From contig NW_026042710.1 in assembly GCF_023856365.1 (NCBI RefSeq), forward strand, positions 1-64,000: a stretch of 64,000 bases of DNA, given 5' to 3'. Origin of the DNA: Brienomyrus brachyistius. Its lineage: Eukaryota > Chordata > Actinopteri > Osteoglossiformes > Mormyridae. Of the stretch, positions 1-9,119 are shown one piece after another. Numbering within the stretch: position 1 is the first letter of the stretch; the number at the start of each line of letters is the position of its first letter. The notes beneath the pieces are model-generated. The model searched no databases, was not told the origin of the DNA, and saw only the letters and a list, made by a program, of their open reading frames with translations. Made by a program: the position numbers and the translations under genes.

Positions 1-300
1 TTTTGGTTGACCAGGCGGCCAGCTTTCTCTTTGGTTGACCAGGCGGCCAGCTTTCTCTTTGGTTGACCAGGCGGCCAGCTTTCTCTTTGGTTGACCAGGC
101 GGCCGCATTTCACTTTGGTTGACCAGGCGGCCGCATTTCTCTTTGGTTGACCAGGCGGCCGCATTTCACTTTGGTTGACCAGGCGGCCAGCTTTCTCTTT
201 GGTTGACCAGGCGGCCGCATTTCACTTTGGTTGACCAGGCGGCCAGCTTTCTCTTTGGTTGACCAGGCGGCCAGCTTTCTCTTTGGTTGACCAGGTGGCC
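1..300. repeat. 28-bp rDNA intergenic spacer repeat, block 1 (11 copies)
   Basis: Eleven direct copies of a 28-bp unit are seen, with GGTTGACCAG starting at 5, 33, 61, 89, 117, 145, 173, 201, 229, 257 and 285. The first ~18 bp of each unit is nearly invariant. The tail has two main forms: AGCTTTCTC (copies 1, 2, 3, 7, 9, 10) and GCATTTCAC (copies 4, 6, 8). Copy 5 (GCATTTCTC) looks like a hybrid, and copy 11 has GGTGG in place of GGCGG and runs into the end-of-block sequence. The GCATTTC-type copies create GCGGCCGC. The block begins at or before base 1, so its full length is unknown. Interleaving of tail types suggests unequal exchange and conversion (inference). Position upstream of an 18S gene marks it as spacer repeat DNA. 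Confidence 0.95.
5..294. promoter_or_regulatory. Array of Sal-box-like (TTF1/Pol I terminator-like) motifs, block 1
   Basis: Every 28-bp unit contains GGTTGACCAG. The mammalian Pol I terminator element bound by TTF1 has core GGTCGACCAG (mouse Sal box; the human element is a shorter form), so each copy matches at 9 of 10 positions. The single difference, TCGA to TTGA, is what deamination of a methylated CpG would give. In mammals such boxes are clustered downstream of 28S, and one (T0) lies just upstream of the promoter. A cluster ahead of an 18S gene fits either the terminator array of the preceding unit or an upstream T0-like array. The motif is seen; binding by TTF1 is inferred and untested. 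Confidence 0.45.
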
Positions 301-350
301 GCACTTCCATCTCGCCCATTCAAAGGGGCTAACTTTTACTCGGATGCGCA
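285..350. repeat. End-of-block spacer sequence, copy 1 of a 230-bp-offset duplication
   Basis: The last 28-bp unit of block 1 runs into a sequence containing CCCATTCAA (from 315) and CTTTTACTC. The same order of elements recurs 230 bp downstream (CCCATTCAA from 545), at the end of repeat block 2. The two copies differ at several bases and diverge after the CTTTTACTC stretch as they enter the G-rich tracts. This shows that the spacer subrepeat, its end sequence and the following G-rich tract were duplicated together. Confidence 0.8.
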
Positions 351-360
351 GTTCAGGCTG

Positions 361-420
361 TGGGGGGCAATCGTGGGGGGGGTGAGCAGTCGGGGTGGGC
401 GGGAACTCGGGGGGGGGGCT
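361..420 (+). other. G-rich tract 1 (quadruplex-prone)
   Basis: Runs of G (six or more) on the + strand, separated by short mixed stretches, lie between the end-of-block sequence and a TTAAGC element at about 420. The + strand is the sense strand of the downstream 18S gene, so G-rich RNA or non-template DNA could fold into G-quadruplexes if transcribed. The composition is seen directly; structure is inferred. Long homopolymer G runs are also error-prone in sequencing, so exact run lengths are uncertain. Confidence 0.7.
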
Positions 421-458
421 TAAGCCAGCTTAAAACCGCTACGGCCGTCATTCTCTTT
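421..458. other. Short unique spacer between G-rich tract 1 and repeat block 2
   Basis: About 38 bp of mixed sequence beginning TAAGCCAGCTTAAAA, which holds the short inverted repeat AAGC...GCTT. I recognise no gene or defined control element. The same GCTTAAGC motif reappears at ~679 after G-rich tract 2, which helps align the two duplicated spacer segments. Confidence 0.5.
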
Positions 459-542
459 GGTTGACCAGGCGGCCGCATTTCTCTTTGGTTGACCAGGCGG
501 CCTCATTTCTGCTTAGTTGACCAGGCGGCCGCACTTTCATCT
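459..542. repeat. 28-bp rDNA intergenic spacer repeat, block 2 (3 copies)
   Basis: Three further copies of the 28-bp unit start at 459, 487 and 515, in the same orientation and phase length as block 1. The third has AGTTGACCAG instead of GGTTGACCAG, and the second has CCTCATTTC in the tail. The copies are more diverged than those of block 1, as expected for units at an array edge. Each keeps the Sal-box-like TTGACCAG core. This is the terminator-like motif cluster nearest the 18S gene, so it is the best T0-like candidate (inference). Confidence 0.9.
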
Positions 543-580
543 CACCCATTCAAGGGGGCTTACTTTTACTCAGTCTGTGG
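515..580. repeat. End-of-block spacer sequence, copy 2 of a 230-bp-offset duplication
   Basis: Repeats the order of 285-350: the last 28-bp unit, GCACTT-CATCTC, CCCATTCAA, then CTTTTACTC, at an offset of 230 bp. Substitutions between the copies (for example AAAGGGGC versus AGGGGGC) show they are not an identical sequencing duplicate. Confidence 0.8.
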
Positions 581-585
581 GGGTG

Positions 586-678
586 CCACTTGGGGGGGGG
601 GGGCACTCTGGGTGGGGGGGGGGGGAGCACCCGTGGGGAGAGAGCACTCGTGGGGGGGGGGGGCACTCTGGGGGGGGT
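586..678 (+). other. G-rich tract 2 with degenerate GCACTC-G(n) repeats
   Basis: Several + strand runs of eight to twelve or so consecutive G are separated by GCACTCT, GTGGGGAGAGAGCACTCG and similar linkers. GCACTC followed by a long G run recurs at about 607, 645 and 665, so this is a degenerate short tandem repeat with poly-G expansion. It has strong G-quadruplex potential on the rRNA-sense strand. It lies just before the unique presumed promoter/5' ETS region, so it could affect Pol I transcription, R-loop formation or replication (inference). Run lengths may be unreliable. Confidence 0.75.
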
Positions 679-1085
679 GCTTAAGCGTAACTTCACTAGC
701 CTCTGCCGGGCCCCCAGACCAGGCATGGGAGAAACCTCCAAGGCAGGCCCAGTGGCCTGGGCTCAGCGGCAGCCCGTGTTGGGGCGCTGCAGTGGGGTAC
801 CATCGGGATACTGGTGGAAAGCTTGCTCGTCTCCTGGCTGCGGCACCAGACTCGGCCGCTCTCTGGGCAGGCTTTCCACCACATGACAGATAGGCATACG
901 CGACCCACTCTGGGAGGGCCCCTGCGGCTCGGCTCCTTGTGCCCGATGCTCCGGCAAGGAGGCGCCCTCCCTCCACCCATGGGTCCAGGTCAGCGTTGCC
1001 CCTCCCGGGAGCCCCCTCTCTCGGGGCCAACGGGAGCGTGCGCACAGACTCCTCACAGCGTGGCCTAGGCGTCGATATATCTCAA

Positions 1086-1100
1086 GTGGCAGGAAGCCAC
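1086..1100 (+). other. Small hairpin in presumed 5' ETS
   Basis: GTGGC (1086-1090) pairs with GCCAC (1096-1100) around the five-base loop AGGAA. It is a short perfect stem next to the AT-rich CGATATATC patch. It could be chance; listed as a possible ETS structure or promoter-proximal element. Confidence 0.35.
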
Positions 1101-1256
1101 GGGATCAGGCGAGGGTGGTCTTCCCCGTAGGGACGGGTCCCTGTCTCACATACCCGCTCCTCGGTCACTGCCGTACCCACGTCTGCCCGAGATGCTTTTC
1201 TCCGGGTCGCCGCGGAATAGTAGAATATCTGGAAAAAAAGGAAAGCCCGGCCTGAC

Positions 1257-1280
1257 CCATACCCCCATGGGGGGGTGTGG
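1257..1280 (+). other. 10-bp stem-loop in presumed 5' ETS, 63 bp before 18S
   Basis: CCATACCCCC (1257-1266) pairs with GGGGGTGTGG (1271-1280), leaving the loop ATGG. The stem has nine Watson-Crick pairs and one T.G (U.G in RNA) pair. 5' ETS RNA commonly folds into GC-rich stems used in pre-rRNA processing; a role here is inferred from position only. Confidence 0.55.
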
Positions 1281-1342
1281 CAGGCGGCGCTCTGCGCTGA
1301 GGAGAGTCTCATGTAGTCTACTCTGGCGCGGGCGGTTCTGGC

Positions 1343-1671
1343 TACCTGGTTGATCCTGCCAGTAGCATATGCTTGTCTTAAAGATTAAGCCATGCATGTC
1401 TAAGTACGCACGGCCGGTACAGTGAAACTGCGAATGGCTCATTAAATCAGTTATGGTTCCTTTGATCGCTCCAACCGTTACTTGGATAACTGTGGCAATT
1501 CTAGAGCTAATACATGCAAACGAGCGCTGACCCTCCGGGGATGCGTGCATTTATCAGACCAAAACCCATCCGGCGGCGCCCGCGCCCCGGCCGCTTTGGT
1601 GACTCTAGATAACCTCGGGACGATCGCGCGCCTCGGCGGCGGCGATATCTCATTCGAATGTCTGCCCTATC
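1343..1671 (+). rRNA. 18S (SSU) ribosomal RNA, 5' fragment, truncated at 3' side
   Basis: The mature 5' end TACCTGGTTGATCCTGCCAG is recognised at 1343, followed by the universal AGATTAAGCCATGCATGTC, CAGTGAAACTGCGAATGGC, ATTCTAGAGCTAATACATGC, TTTATCAGACC and GCTTTGGTGACTCTAGATAA segments. The last recognisable rRNA bases are CATTCGAATGTCTGCCCTATC, ending at 1671; an intact gene continues AACTTTCGATGG. Only ~329 nt of an expected ~1.8 kb is present, so the central and 3' domains are absent and no functional small-subunit RNA can be made. The variable segment (CATCCGGCGGCGCCCGC...) suggests a fish-like vertebrate. Two differences from the usual eukaryotic text are TCTTAAAG for TCTCAAAG (1379) and GGGACGATC for GGGCCGATC (~1620). 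These may be lineage changes or pseudogene drift. Confidence 0.97.
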
Positions 1672-1672
1672 C
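1671..1672. other. Junction between truncated 18S rDNA and satellite array
   Basis: The 18S sequence stops after CCCTATC and the next base starts a regular CATATTAG unit. Homology at the join is at most a base or two (the rRNA continues with A, the satellite with C). No degenerate satellite edge, target-site duplication or mobile-element end is visible. Either a real breakpoint or an assembly join would look like this. Confidence 0.9.
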
Positions 1673-3900
1673 ATATTAGCATATTAGCATATTAGCATAG
1701 CATATTAGCATATTAGCATATTAACATATTAGTATATTAGCATAGCATATTAACATATTACCATATTAGCATAGCATATTAGCATATTAGCATAGCGTGT
1801 TAGCATATTAACATATTAGCATATTAGCATAGCATATTAGCATATTAGCATATTAGCATAGCATATTAGCATATTAGCATATTAGCATATTAGCATAGTA
1901 TATTAGCATATTAGCATATTAGCATAGCATATTAGCATAGCATATTAGCATAGCGTGTTAGCGTATTAGCATATTAGCATATTAGCATAGCATATTAGCA
2001 TAGCATATTAGCATATTAGCATATTAGCATATTAGCATATTTGCATATTTGCATATTTGCATATTAGCATAGCATATTAGCATATTAGCATATTAGCATA
2101 TTAGCATATTAGCATAGCATATTAGCATATTAGCATATTAGCATAGCGTGTTAGCGTATTAGCATATTAGCATATTAGCGTAGCATATTAGCATATTAAC
2201 ATATTAGCATATTAGCATAGCATGTTAGCATATTAACGTATTAGCATATTAGCATATTAGCATAGCATATTAGCATATTAACATATTAGCATATTAACAT
2301 ATTAACATATTAGCATATTAGCATAGCATATTAGTATATTAGCATATTAGCATATTAGCATAGCGTGTTAGCGTATTAGCATATTAGCATATTAGCATAT
2401 TAGCATATTAGCATATTAGCATAGCATATTAGCATATTAGCATATTAGCATAGCGTGTTAGCATATTAGCGTATTAGCATATTAGCGTATTAGCATATTA
2501 GCATATTAGCATATTAGCATATTAGCATATTAACATATTAGCATAGTATATTAGCATATTAGCATATTAGCATATTAGCATATTAGCATAGCATATTAGC
2601 ATATTAGCATAGCGTGTTAGCGTATTAGCATATTAGCATATTAGCATATTAGCATATTAGCATATTATCATATTAGCATATTAGCATATTAGCATATTAG
2701 CATAGCATATTAGCATATTAGCATATTAGCATATTAGCATATTAACATAGCATATTAGCATATTAGCATATTAGCATATTAGCATAGCGTGTTAGCATAT
2801 TAGCATATTAGCATATTAGCATAGCATATTAGCATATTAGCATATTAGCATATTAGCATATTAGCATATTAGCAAATTAGCATAGCATATTAGCATATTA
2901 GCATATTAGCATATTAGCATAGCGTGTTAGCATATTAGCGTATTAACATATTAGCATATTAGCATAGCATATTAGCATATTAGCATATTAGCATATTAGC
3001 ATAGCGTGTTAGCGTATTAGCATATTAGCATATTAGCATAGCATATTAGCAAATTAGCATATTAGCATATTAGCATAGCATATTAACATATTAGCATATT
3101 AGCATATTAGCATATTAGCATAGCATATTAGCATAGCGTGTTAGCGTATTAGCATATTAGCATATTAGCATAGCATATTAGCATATTAGCATATTAGCAT
3201 ATTAGCATAGCGTGTTAGCATATTAGCATATTAGCATATTAGCATAGCATATTAGCATATTAGCATATTAGCATAGCATATTAGCATATTAGCATAGCAT
3301 ATTAGCATATTAGCATATTAGCATAGTATATTAGCATATTAGCATATTAGCATATTAGCATAGCGTGTTAGCGTATTAGCATATTAGCATAGCATATTAG
3401 CATATTAGCATATTAGCATATTAACATAGCATATTAGCATATTAGCATATTAGCATATTAGCATATTAGCATAGTATAAGGTGTTAGCATATTAGCATAT
3501 TAGCATATTAGCATATTAGCATAGCATATTAGCATATTAGCATATTAGCATATTAGCATATTAGCATAGCATATTAGCATAACATATTAGCATATTAGCA
3601 TATTAGCATATTAGCATAGCGTGTTAACGTATTAGCATATTAGCATATTAGCATAGCATATTAGCATATTAGCATAGCATATTAGCATATTAGCATATTA
3701 GCATAGTATATTAGCATATTAGCATATTAACATATTAGCATATTAGCATATTAACATAGCATATTAGCATAGCATATTAGCATAGCATATTCGCATAGCA
3801 TATTAGCATGTTAGTATATTAGCATATTAGCATAGCGTGTTAGCGTATTAGCATATTAGCATATTAGCATATTAGCATAGCATATTAGCATATTAGCATA
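1672..3900 (+). repeat. Proximal satellite segment, copy of ~13.6-15.9 kb
   Basis: Rare variants occur in the same order ~11.95 kb downstream: a TTTGCAT cluster (2039 and 13989), TTATCAT (2665 and 14615), CATAGTATAAGGTG (about 3472 and 15446) and TATTCGCAT (about 3789 and 15763). The offsets are 11.95-11.97 kb, differing by a few units as expected from local gain or loss of 8-mers and 5-mers. A further partial copy lies near 38.7-40.4 kb (TTTGCAT cluster 39028, TTATCAT 39643). Thus the segment touching the rDNA is ordinary internal array sequence. Confidence 0.75.
2039..2062 (+). other. Three tandem ATTTGCAT octamer motifs
   Basis: Three adjacent CATATTTG units create exact ATTTGCAT at 2039-2046, 2047-2054 and 2055-2062 (reverse complement ATGCAAAT, the classical POU/Oct octamer). 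Paired versions occur at 6715-6730, 9678-9693, 13989-14004, 17868-17883, 22172-22187, 26899-26914 and 39028-39043. Single ATTTGCAT units appear near 12780, 20966, 32700, 38523, 49793, 54196, 57533 and 60300. They follow the higher-order repeat copies, so they are inherited landmarks. Any protein binding is inference; the ordinary repeat ATTAGCAT is itself only one base from this octamer. Confidence 0.6.
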
Positions 3901-4029
3901 TTAGCATATTAACATATTAGCATAGCATATTAGCATATTAGCATATTAGCATATTAGCATAGCATATTAGCATATTAAAATATTAGCATATTAGCATAGC
4001 ATATTAGCATATTAGCATATTAGCATATT

Positions 4030-6300
4030 AGCATATTAACATATTAGTATATTAGCATAGCATATTAGCATATTACCATATTAGCATAGCATATTACCAT
4101 ATTAGCATAGCATATTAGCATATTAGCATAGCGTGTTAGCATATTAACATATTAGCATATTAGCATATTAGCATAGCATATTAGCATATTAGCATATTAG
4201 CATAGCATATTAGCATATTAGCATAGTATATTAGCATATTAGCATATTAGCATATTAGCATATTAGCATAGCATATTAGCATAGCATATTAGCATAGCAT
4301 ATTAGCATAGCGTGTTAGCGTATTAGCATATTAGCATATTACCATAGCATATTAGCATAGCATATTAGCATATTAGCATATTAGCATATTAGCATAGCAT
4401 ATTAGCATATTAGCATATTAGCATATTAGCATAGCATATTAGCATATTAGCATAGCATATTAACATATTAGTATATTAGTATAGCATATTAGCATATTAG
4501 CATATTAGCATATTAGCATAGCATATTAGCATAGCATATTAGCATATTAGCATATTAGCATATTAGCATATTAGCATAGCGTGTTAGCGTATTAGCATAT
4601 TAGCATATTAGCATAGCATATTAGCATATTAGCACATTAGCATATTAGCATAGCATATTAGCATATTAGCATATTAGCATAGTATATTAGCATATTAGCA
4701 TATTAGCATAGCATATTAGCATAGCGTGTTAGCGTATTAGCATATTAGCATATTAGCATAGCATATTAGCATATTAGCATATTAGCATATTAGCATAGCG
4801 TGTTAGCATATTAGCGTATTAGCATATTAGCATATTAGCATATTAGCATATTAGCATATTAGCATATTAGCATAGCATGTTAGCATATTAGCATATTAGT
4901 ATATTAGCATATTAGCATAGCATATTAGCATATTAGCATATTAGCATATTAGCATAGCATATTAGCATATTAGCATATTAGCATATTAGCATAGCGTATT
5001 AGCGTATTAGCATATTAGCATATTAGCATAGTATATTAGCATATTAGCATATTAGCATATTAGCATATTAGCATAGCGTGTTAGCATATTAGCGTATTAG
5101 CGTATTAGCATATTAGCATATTAGTATATTAGCATATTAGCATAGCATATTAGCATATTAGCATATTAGCATATTAGCATAGCATATTAGCATATTAACA
5201 TATTAGCATAGCGTGTTAGTGTATTAGCATATTAGCATATTAGCATAGCATATTAGCATATTAACATATTAGCATATTAGCATATTAGCATAGTATATTA
5301 GCATAGTATATTAGCATATTAGCATATTAGCATATTAGCATATTAGCATAGCATAGCATATTAGCATATTAGCATATTAGCATAGCGTGTTAGCATATTA
5401 GCGTATTAGCGTATTAGCATTTTAGCATATTAGCATATTAGCATATCGTGTTAGCATAGTGTATTAGCATAGCATATTAGCATATTAGTATATTAGCATA
5501 TTAGCATAGCATATTAACATATTAACATATTAGCATATTAGCATAGCATATTAGCATATTAACATATTAGCATATTAGCATAGCATATTAGCATAGCGTG
5601 TTAGCATATTAGCATATTAGCATATTAGCATAGCATATTAGCATATTAGCATATTAGCATATTAGCATATTAGCATAGCATATTAGCATATTAGCATATT
5701 AGCATAGCATATTAGCATATTAGCATATTAGCATATTAGCAGCGTGTTAGCGTATTAGCATATTAGCATATTAGCATAGCATATTAGCATATTAGCATAT
5801 TAGCATATTAACATAGCATATTAGCATATTAGCATATTAGCATATTAGCATAGTATAACGTGTTAGCGTATTAGTATATTAGTATAGCATATTAGCATAT
5901 TAGCATATTAGCATATTAGCATAGCATATTAGCGTAACATATTAGCATATTAGCATATTAGCATATTAGCATAGCGTGTTAACGTATTAGCATATTAGCA
6001 TATTAGCATAGCATATTAGCATATTAGCATATTAGCATATTAGCATAGTATATTAGCATATTAGCATATTAGCATATTAGCATATTAGCATATTAGCATA
6101 TTAACATATTAGCATATTAGCATAGCATATTAGCATAGCATATTAGCATAGCATATTAGCATATTAGTATATTAGCATATTAGCATAGCGTGTTAGCGTA
6201 TTAGCATATTAGCATATTAGCATAGCATATTAGCATATTAGCATATTAGCATATTAGCATATTAACATATTAGCATAGCATATTAGCATATTAGCATATT
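4030..6300 (+). repeat. ~2.97-kb higher-order repeat, copy 1 (part)
   Basis: Shared landmarks at a constant offset of 2.96-2.97 kb: TTAACATATTAGTATATTAG (about 4036 and 7007), AGCACATTAG (4631 and 7602) and the distinctive CATATCGTGTTAG followed by CATAGTGTATTAG (about 5443 and 8403). The same ordered set is found again at ~24.2-26.3 and ~27.2-29.4 kb. Boundaries are set only by the outermost shared landmarks. Confidence 0.75.
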
Positions 6301-7004
6301 AGCATATTAGCATATTAGCATAGCATATTAGCATATTAGCATATTAGCATATTAGCATAGCATATTAGCATATTAGCATATTAACATATTAGTATATTAG
6401 CATAGCATATTAACATATTACCATATTAGCATAGCATATTAGCATATTAGCATAGCGTGTTAGCATATTAACATATTAGCATATTAGCATAGCATATTAG
6501 CATATTAGCATATTAGCATAGCATATTAGCATATTAGCATATTAGCATATTAGCATAGTATATTAGCATATTAGCATATTAGCATAGCATATTAGCATAG
6601 CATATTAGCATAGCGTGTTAGCGTATTAGCATATTAGCATATTAGCATAGCATATTAGCATAGCATATTAGCATATTAGCATATTAGCATATTAGCATAT
6701 TAGCATATTAGCATATTTGCATATTTGCATATTAGCATAGCATATTAGCATATTAGCATATTAGCATATTAGCATATTAGCATAGCATATTAGCATATTA
6801 GTATATTAGCATATTAGCATAGCGTGTTAGCGTATTAGCATATTAGCATATTAGCATATTAGCATAGCATATTAGCATATTAGCATATTAGCATATTAAC
6901 ATATTAGCATAGCATATTAGCATATTAGCATATTAGCATATTAGCATAGCATATTAGCATATTAACATATTAGCATATTAGCATAGCATATTAGCATATT
7001 AGCA

Positions 7005-9110
7005 TATTAACATATTAGTATATTAGCATAGCATATTAGCATATTACCATATTAGCATAGCATATTACCATATTAGCATAGCATATTAGCATATTAGCAT
7101 AGCGTGTTAGCATATTAACATATTAGCATATTAGCATATTAGCATAGCATATTAGCATATTAGCATATTAGCATAGCATATTAGCATATTAGCATAGTAT
7201 ATTAGCATATTAGCATATTAGCATATTAGCATATTAGCATAGCATATTAGCATAGCATATTAGCATAGCATATTAGCATAGCGTGTTAGCGTATTAGCAT
7301 ATTAGCATATTACCATAGCATATTAGCATAGCATATTAGCATATTAGCATATTAGCATATTAGCATAGCATATTAGCATATTAGCATATTAGCATATTAG
7401 CATAGCATATTAGCATATTAGCATATTAGCATAGCATATTAGCATATTAGTATATTAGTATAGCATATTAGCATATTAGCATATTAGCATAGCATATTAG
7501 CATAGCATATTAGCATATTAGCATATTAGCATATTAGCATATTAGCATAGCGTGTTAGCGTATTAGCATATTAGCATATTAGCATAGCATATTAGCATAT
7601 TAGCACATTAGCATATTAGCATAGCATATTAGCATATTAGCATATTAGCATAGTATATTAGCATATTAGCATATTAGCATAGCATATTAGCATAGCGTGT
7701 TAGCGTATTAGCATATTAGCATATTAGCATAGCATATTAGCATATTAGCATATTAGCATATTAGCATAGCGTGTTAGCATATTAGCGTATTAGCATATTA
7801 GCATATTAGCATATTAGCATATTAGCATATTAGCATAGCATGTTAGCATATTAGCATATTAGTATATTAGCATATTAGCATAGCATATTAGCATATTAGC
7901 ATATTAGCATATTAGCATAGCATATTAGCATATTAGCATATTAGCATATTAGCATAGCGTATTAGCGTATTAGCATATTAGCATATTAGCATAGTATATT
8001 AGCATATTAGCATATTAGCATATTAGCATATTAGCATAGCGTGTTAGCATATTAACGTATTAGCGTATTAGCATATTAGCATATTAGTATATTAGCATAT
8101 TAGCATAGCATATTAGCATATTAGCATATTAGCATATTAGCATAGCATATTAGCATATTAACATATTAGCATAGCGTGTTAGTGTATTAGCATATTAGCA
8201 TATTAGCATAGCATATTAGCATATTAACATATTAGCATATTAGCATATTAGCATAGTATATTAGCATAGTATATTAGCATATTAGCATATTAGCATATTA
8301 GCATATTAGCATAGCATATTAGCATATTAGCATATTAGCATATTAGCATAGCGTGTTAGCATATTAGCGTATTAGCGTATTAGCATTTTAGCATATTAGC
8401 ATATTAGCATATCGTGTTAGCATAGTGTATTAGCATAGCATATTAGCATATTAGTATATTAGCATATTAGCATAGCATATTAACATATTAACATATTAGC
8501 ATATTAGCATAGCATATTAGCATATTAACATATTAGCATATTAGCATAGTATATTAGCATAGCGTGTTAGCATATTAGCATATTAGCATATTAGCATAGC
8601 ATATTAGCATATTAGCATATTAGCATATTAGCATATTAGCATAGCATATTAGCATATTAGCATATTAGCATAGCATATTAGCATATTAGTATATTAGCAT
8701 ATTAGCAGCGTGTTAGCGTATTAGCATATTAGCATATTAGCATAGCATATTAGCATATTAGCATATTAGCATATTAACATAGCATATTAGCATATTAGCA
8801 TATTAGCATATTAGCATAGTATAACGTGTTAGCGTATTAGTATATTAGTATAGCATATTAGCATATTAGCATATTAGCATATTAGCATAGCATATTAGCG
8901 TAACATATTAGCATATTAGCATATTAGCATATTAGCGTAACATATTAGCATATTAGCATATTAGCATATTAGCATAGCGTGTTAACGTATTAGCATATTA
9001 GCATATTAGCATAGCATATTAGCATATTAGCATATTAGCATATTAGCATATTAACATATTAGCATATTAGCATAGCATATTAGCATAGCATATTAGCATA
9101 GCATATTAGC
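7005..9110 (+). repeat. ~2.97-kb higher-order repeat, copy 2 (part)
   Basis: Second copy of the landmark series of 4.03-6.3 kb in the same orientation. It carries small private differences, such as CATATTAACG where copy 1 has CATATTAGCG near the CATATCG landmark, and CATAGCATATT where copy 1 has CATAGTATATT. These show it is not an identical assembly duplicate. Confidence 0.7.
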
Positions 9111-9119
9111 ATATTAGTA

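Larger units (their letters stand above)
679..1342 (+). other. Presumed rDNA promoter / 5' external transcribed spacer
   Basis: About 660 bp of unique GC-rich sequence directly upstream of the mature 18S 5' end. In vertebrates this position is occupied by the 5' ETS and, further up, the Pol I promoter. The Pol I core promoter is poorly conserved between species and I cannot fix a start site. The one AT-rich patch, CGATATATC near 1071-1080, followed by a GGCAGGAAG stretch, is a weak candidate. A start there would leave an ETS of only ~250 nt, short for a vertebrate, so either the start lies further upstream or the ETS is truncated. Apparent open frames here are GC-rich artefacts. Two short hairpins (1086-1100, 1257-1280) are listed separately. 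Confidence 0.6.

Noticed and set aside
1071..1095. Pol I transcription start at the AT-rich CGATATATC patch
   Set aside because: The only AT-rich patch in the region, but Pol I promoters cannot be recognised by sequence across species and the implied ETS (~250 nt) is short. Noted only as a weak candidate.
1341..1671. Complete 18S gene
   Set aside because: Only the 5' ~329 nt is present; the conserved AACTTTCGATGG continuation and all later domains are missing.
1..1671. Bacterial or organelle rRNA operon
   Set aside because: The 18S text has eukaryotic nuclear signatures (TACCTGGTTGATCCTGCCAG, AAGCCATGCATGTC) and no bacterial 16S features.
110..1679. Open reading frames of 63-159 codons on both strands in the first 1.7 kb
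   Set aside because: They overlap each other in several frames, lie in 28-bp repeats, G/C-rich tracts, ETS and 18S rRNA, and encode low-complexity Gly/Pro/Arg-rich or repeat-derived peptides. They are composition artefacts.
1671..1680. SRF CArG box (CCATATTAGG) at the junction and at CCATATTAG variants
   Set aside because: The sequence is CCATATTAGC, one base off the consensus, and it arises simply from the repeat plus a preceding C. No regulatory context.
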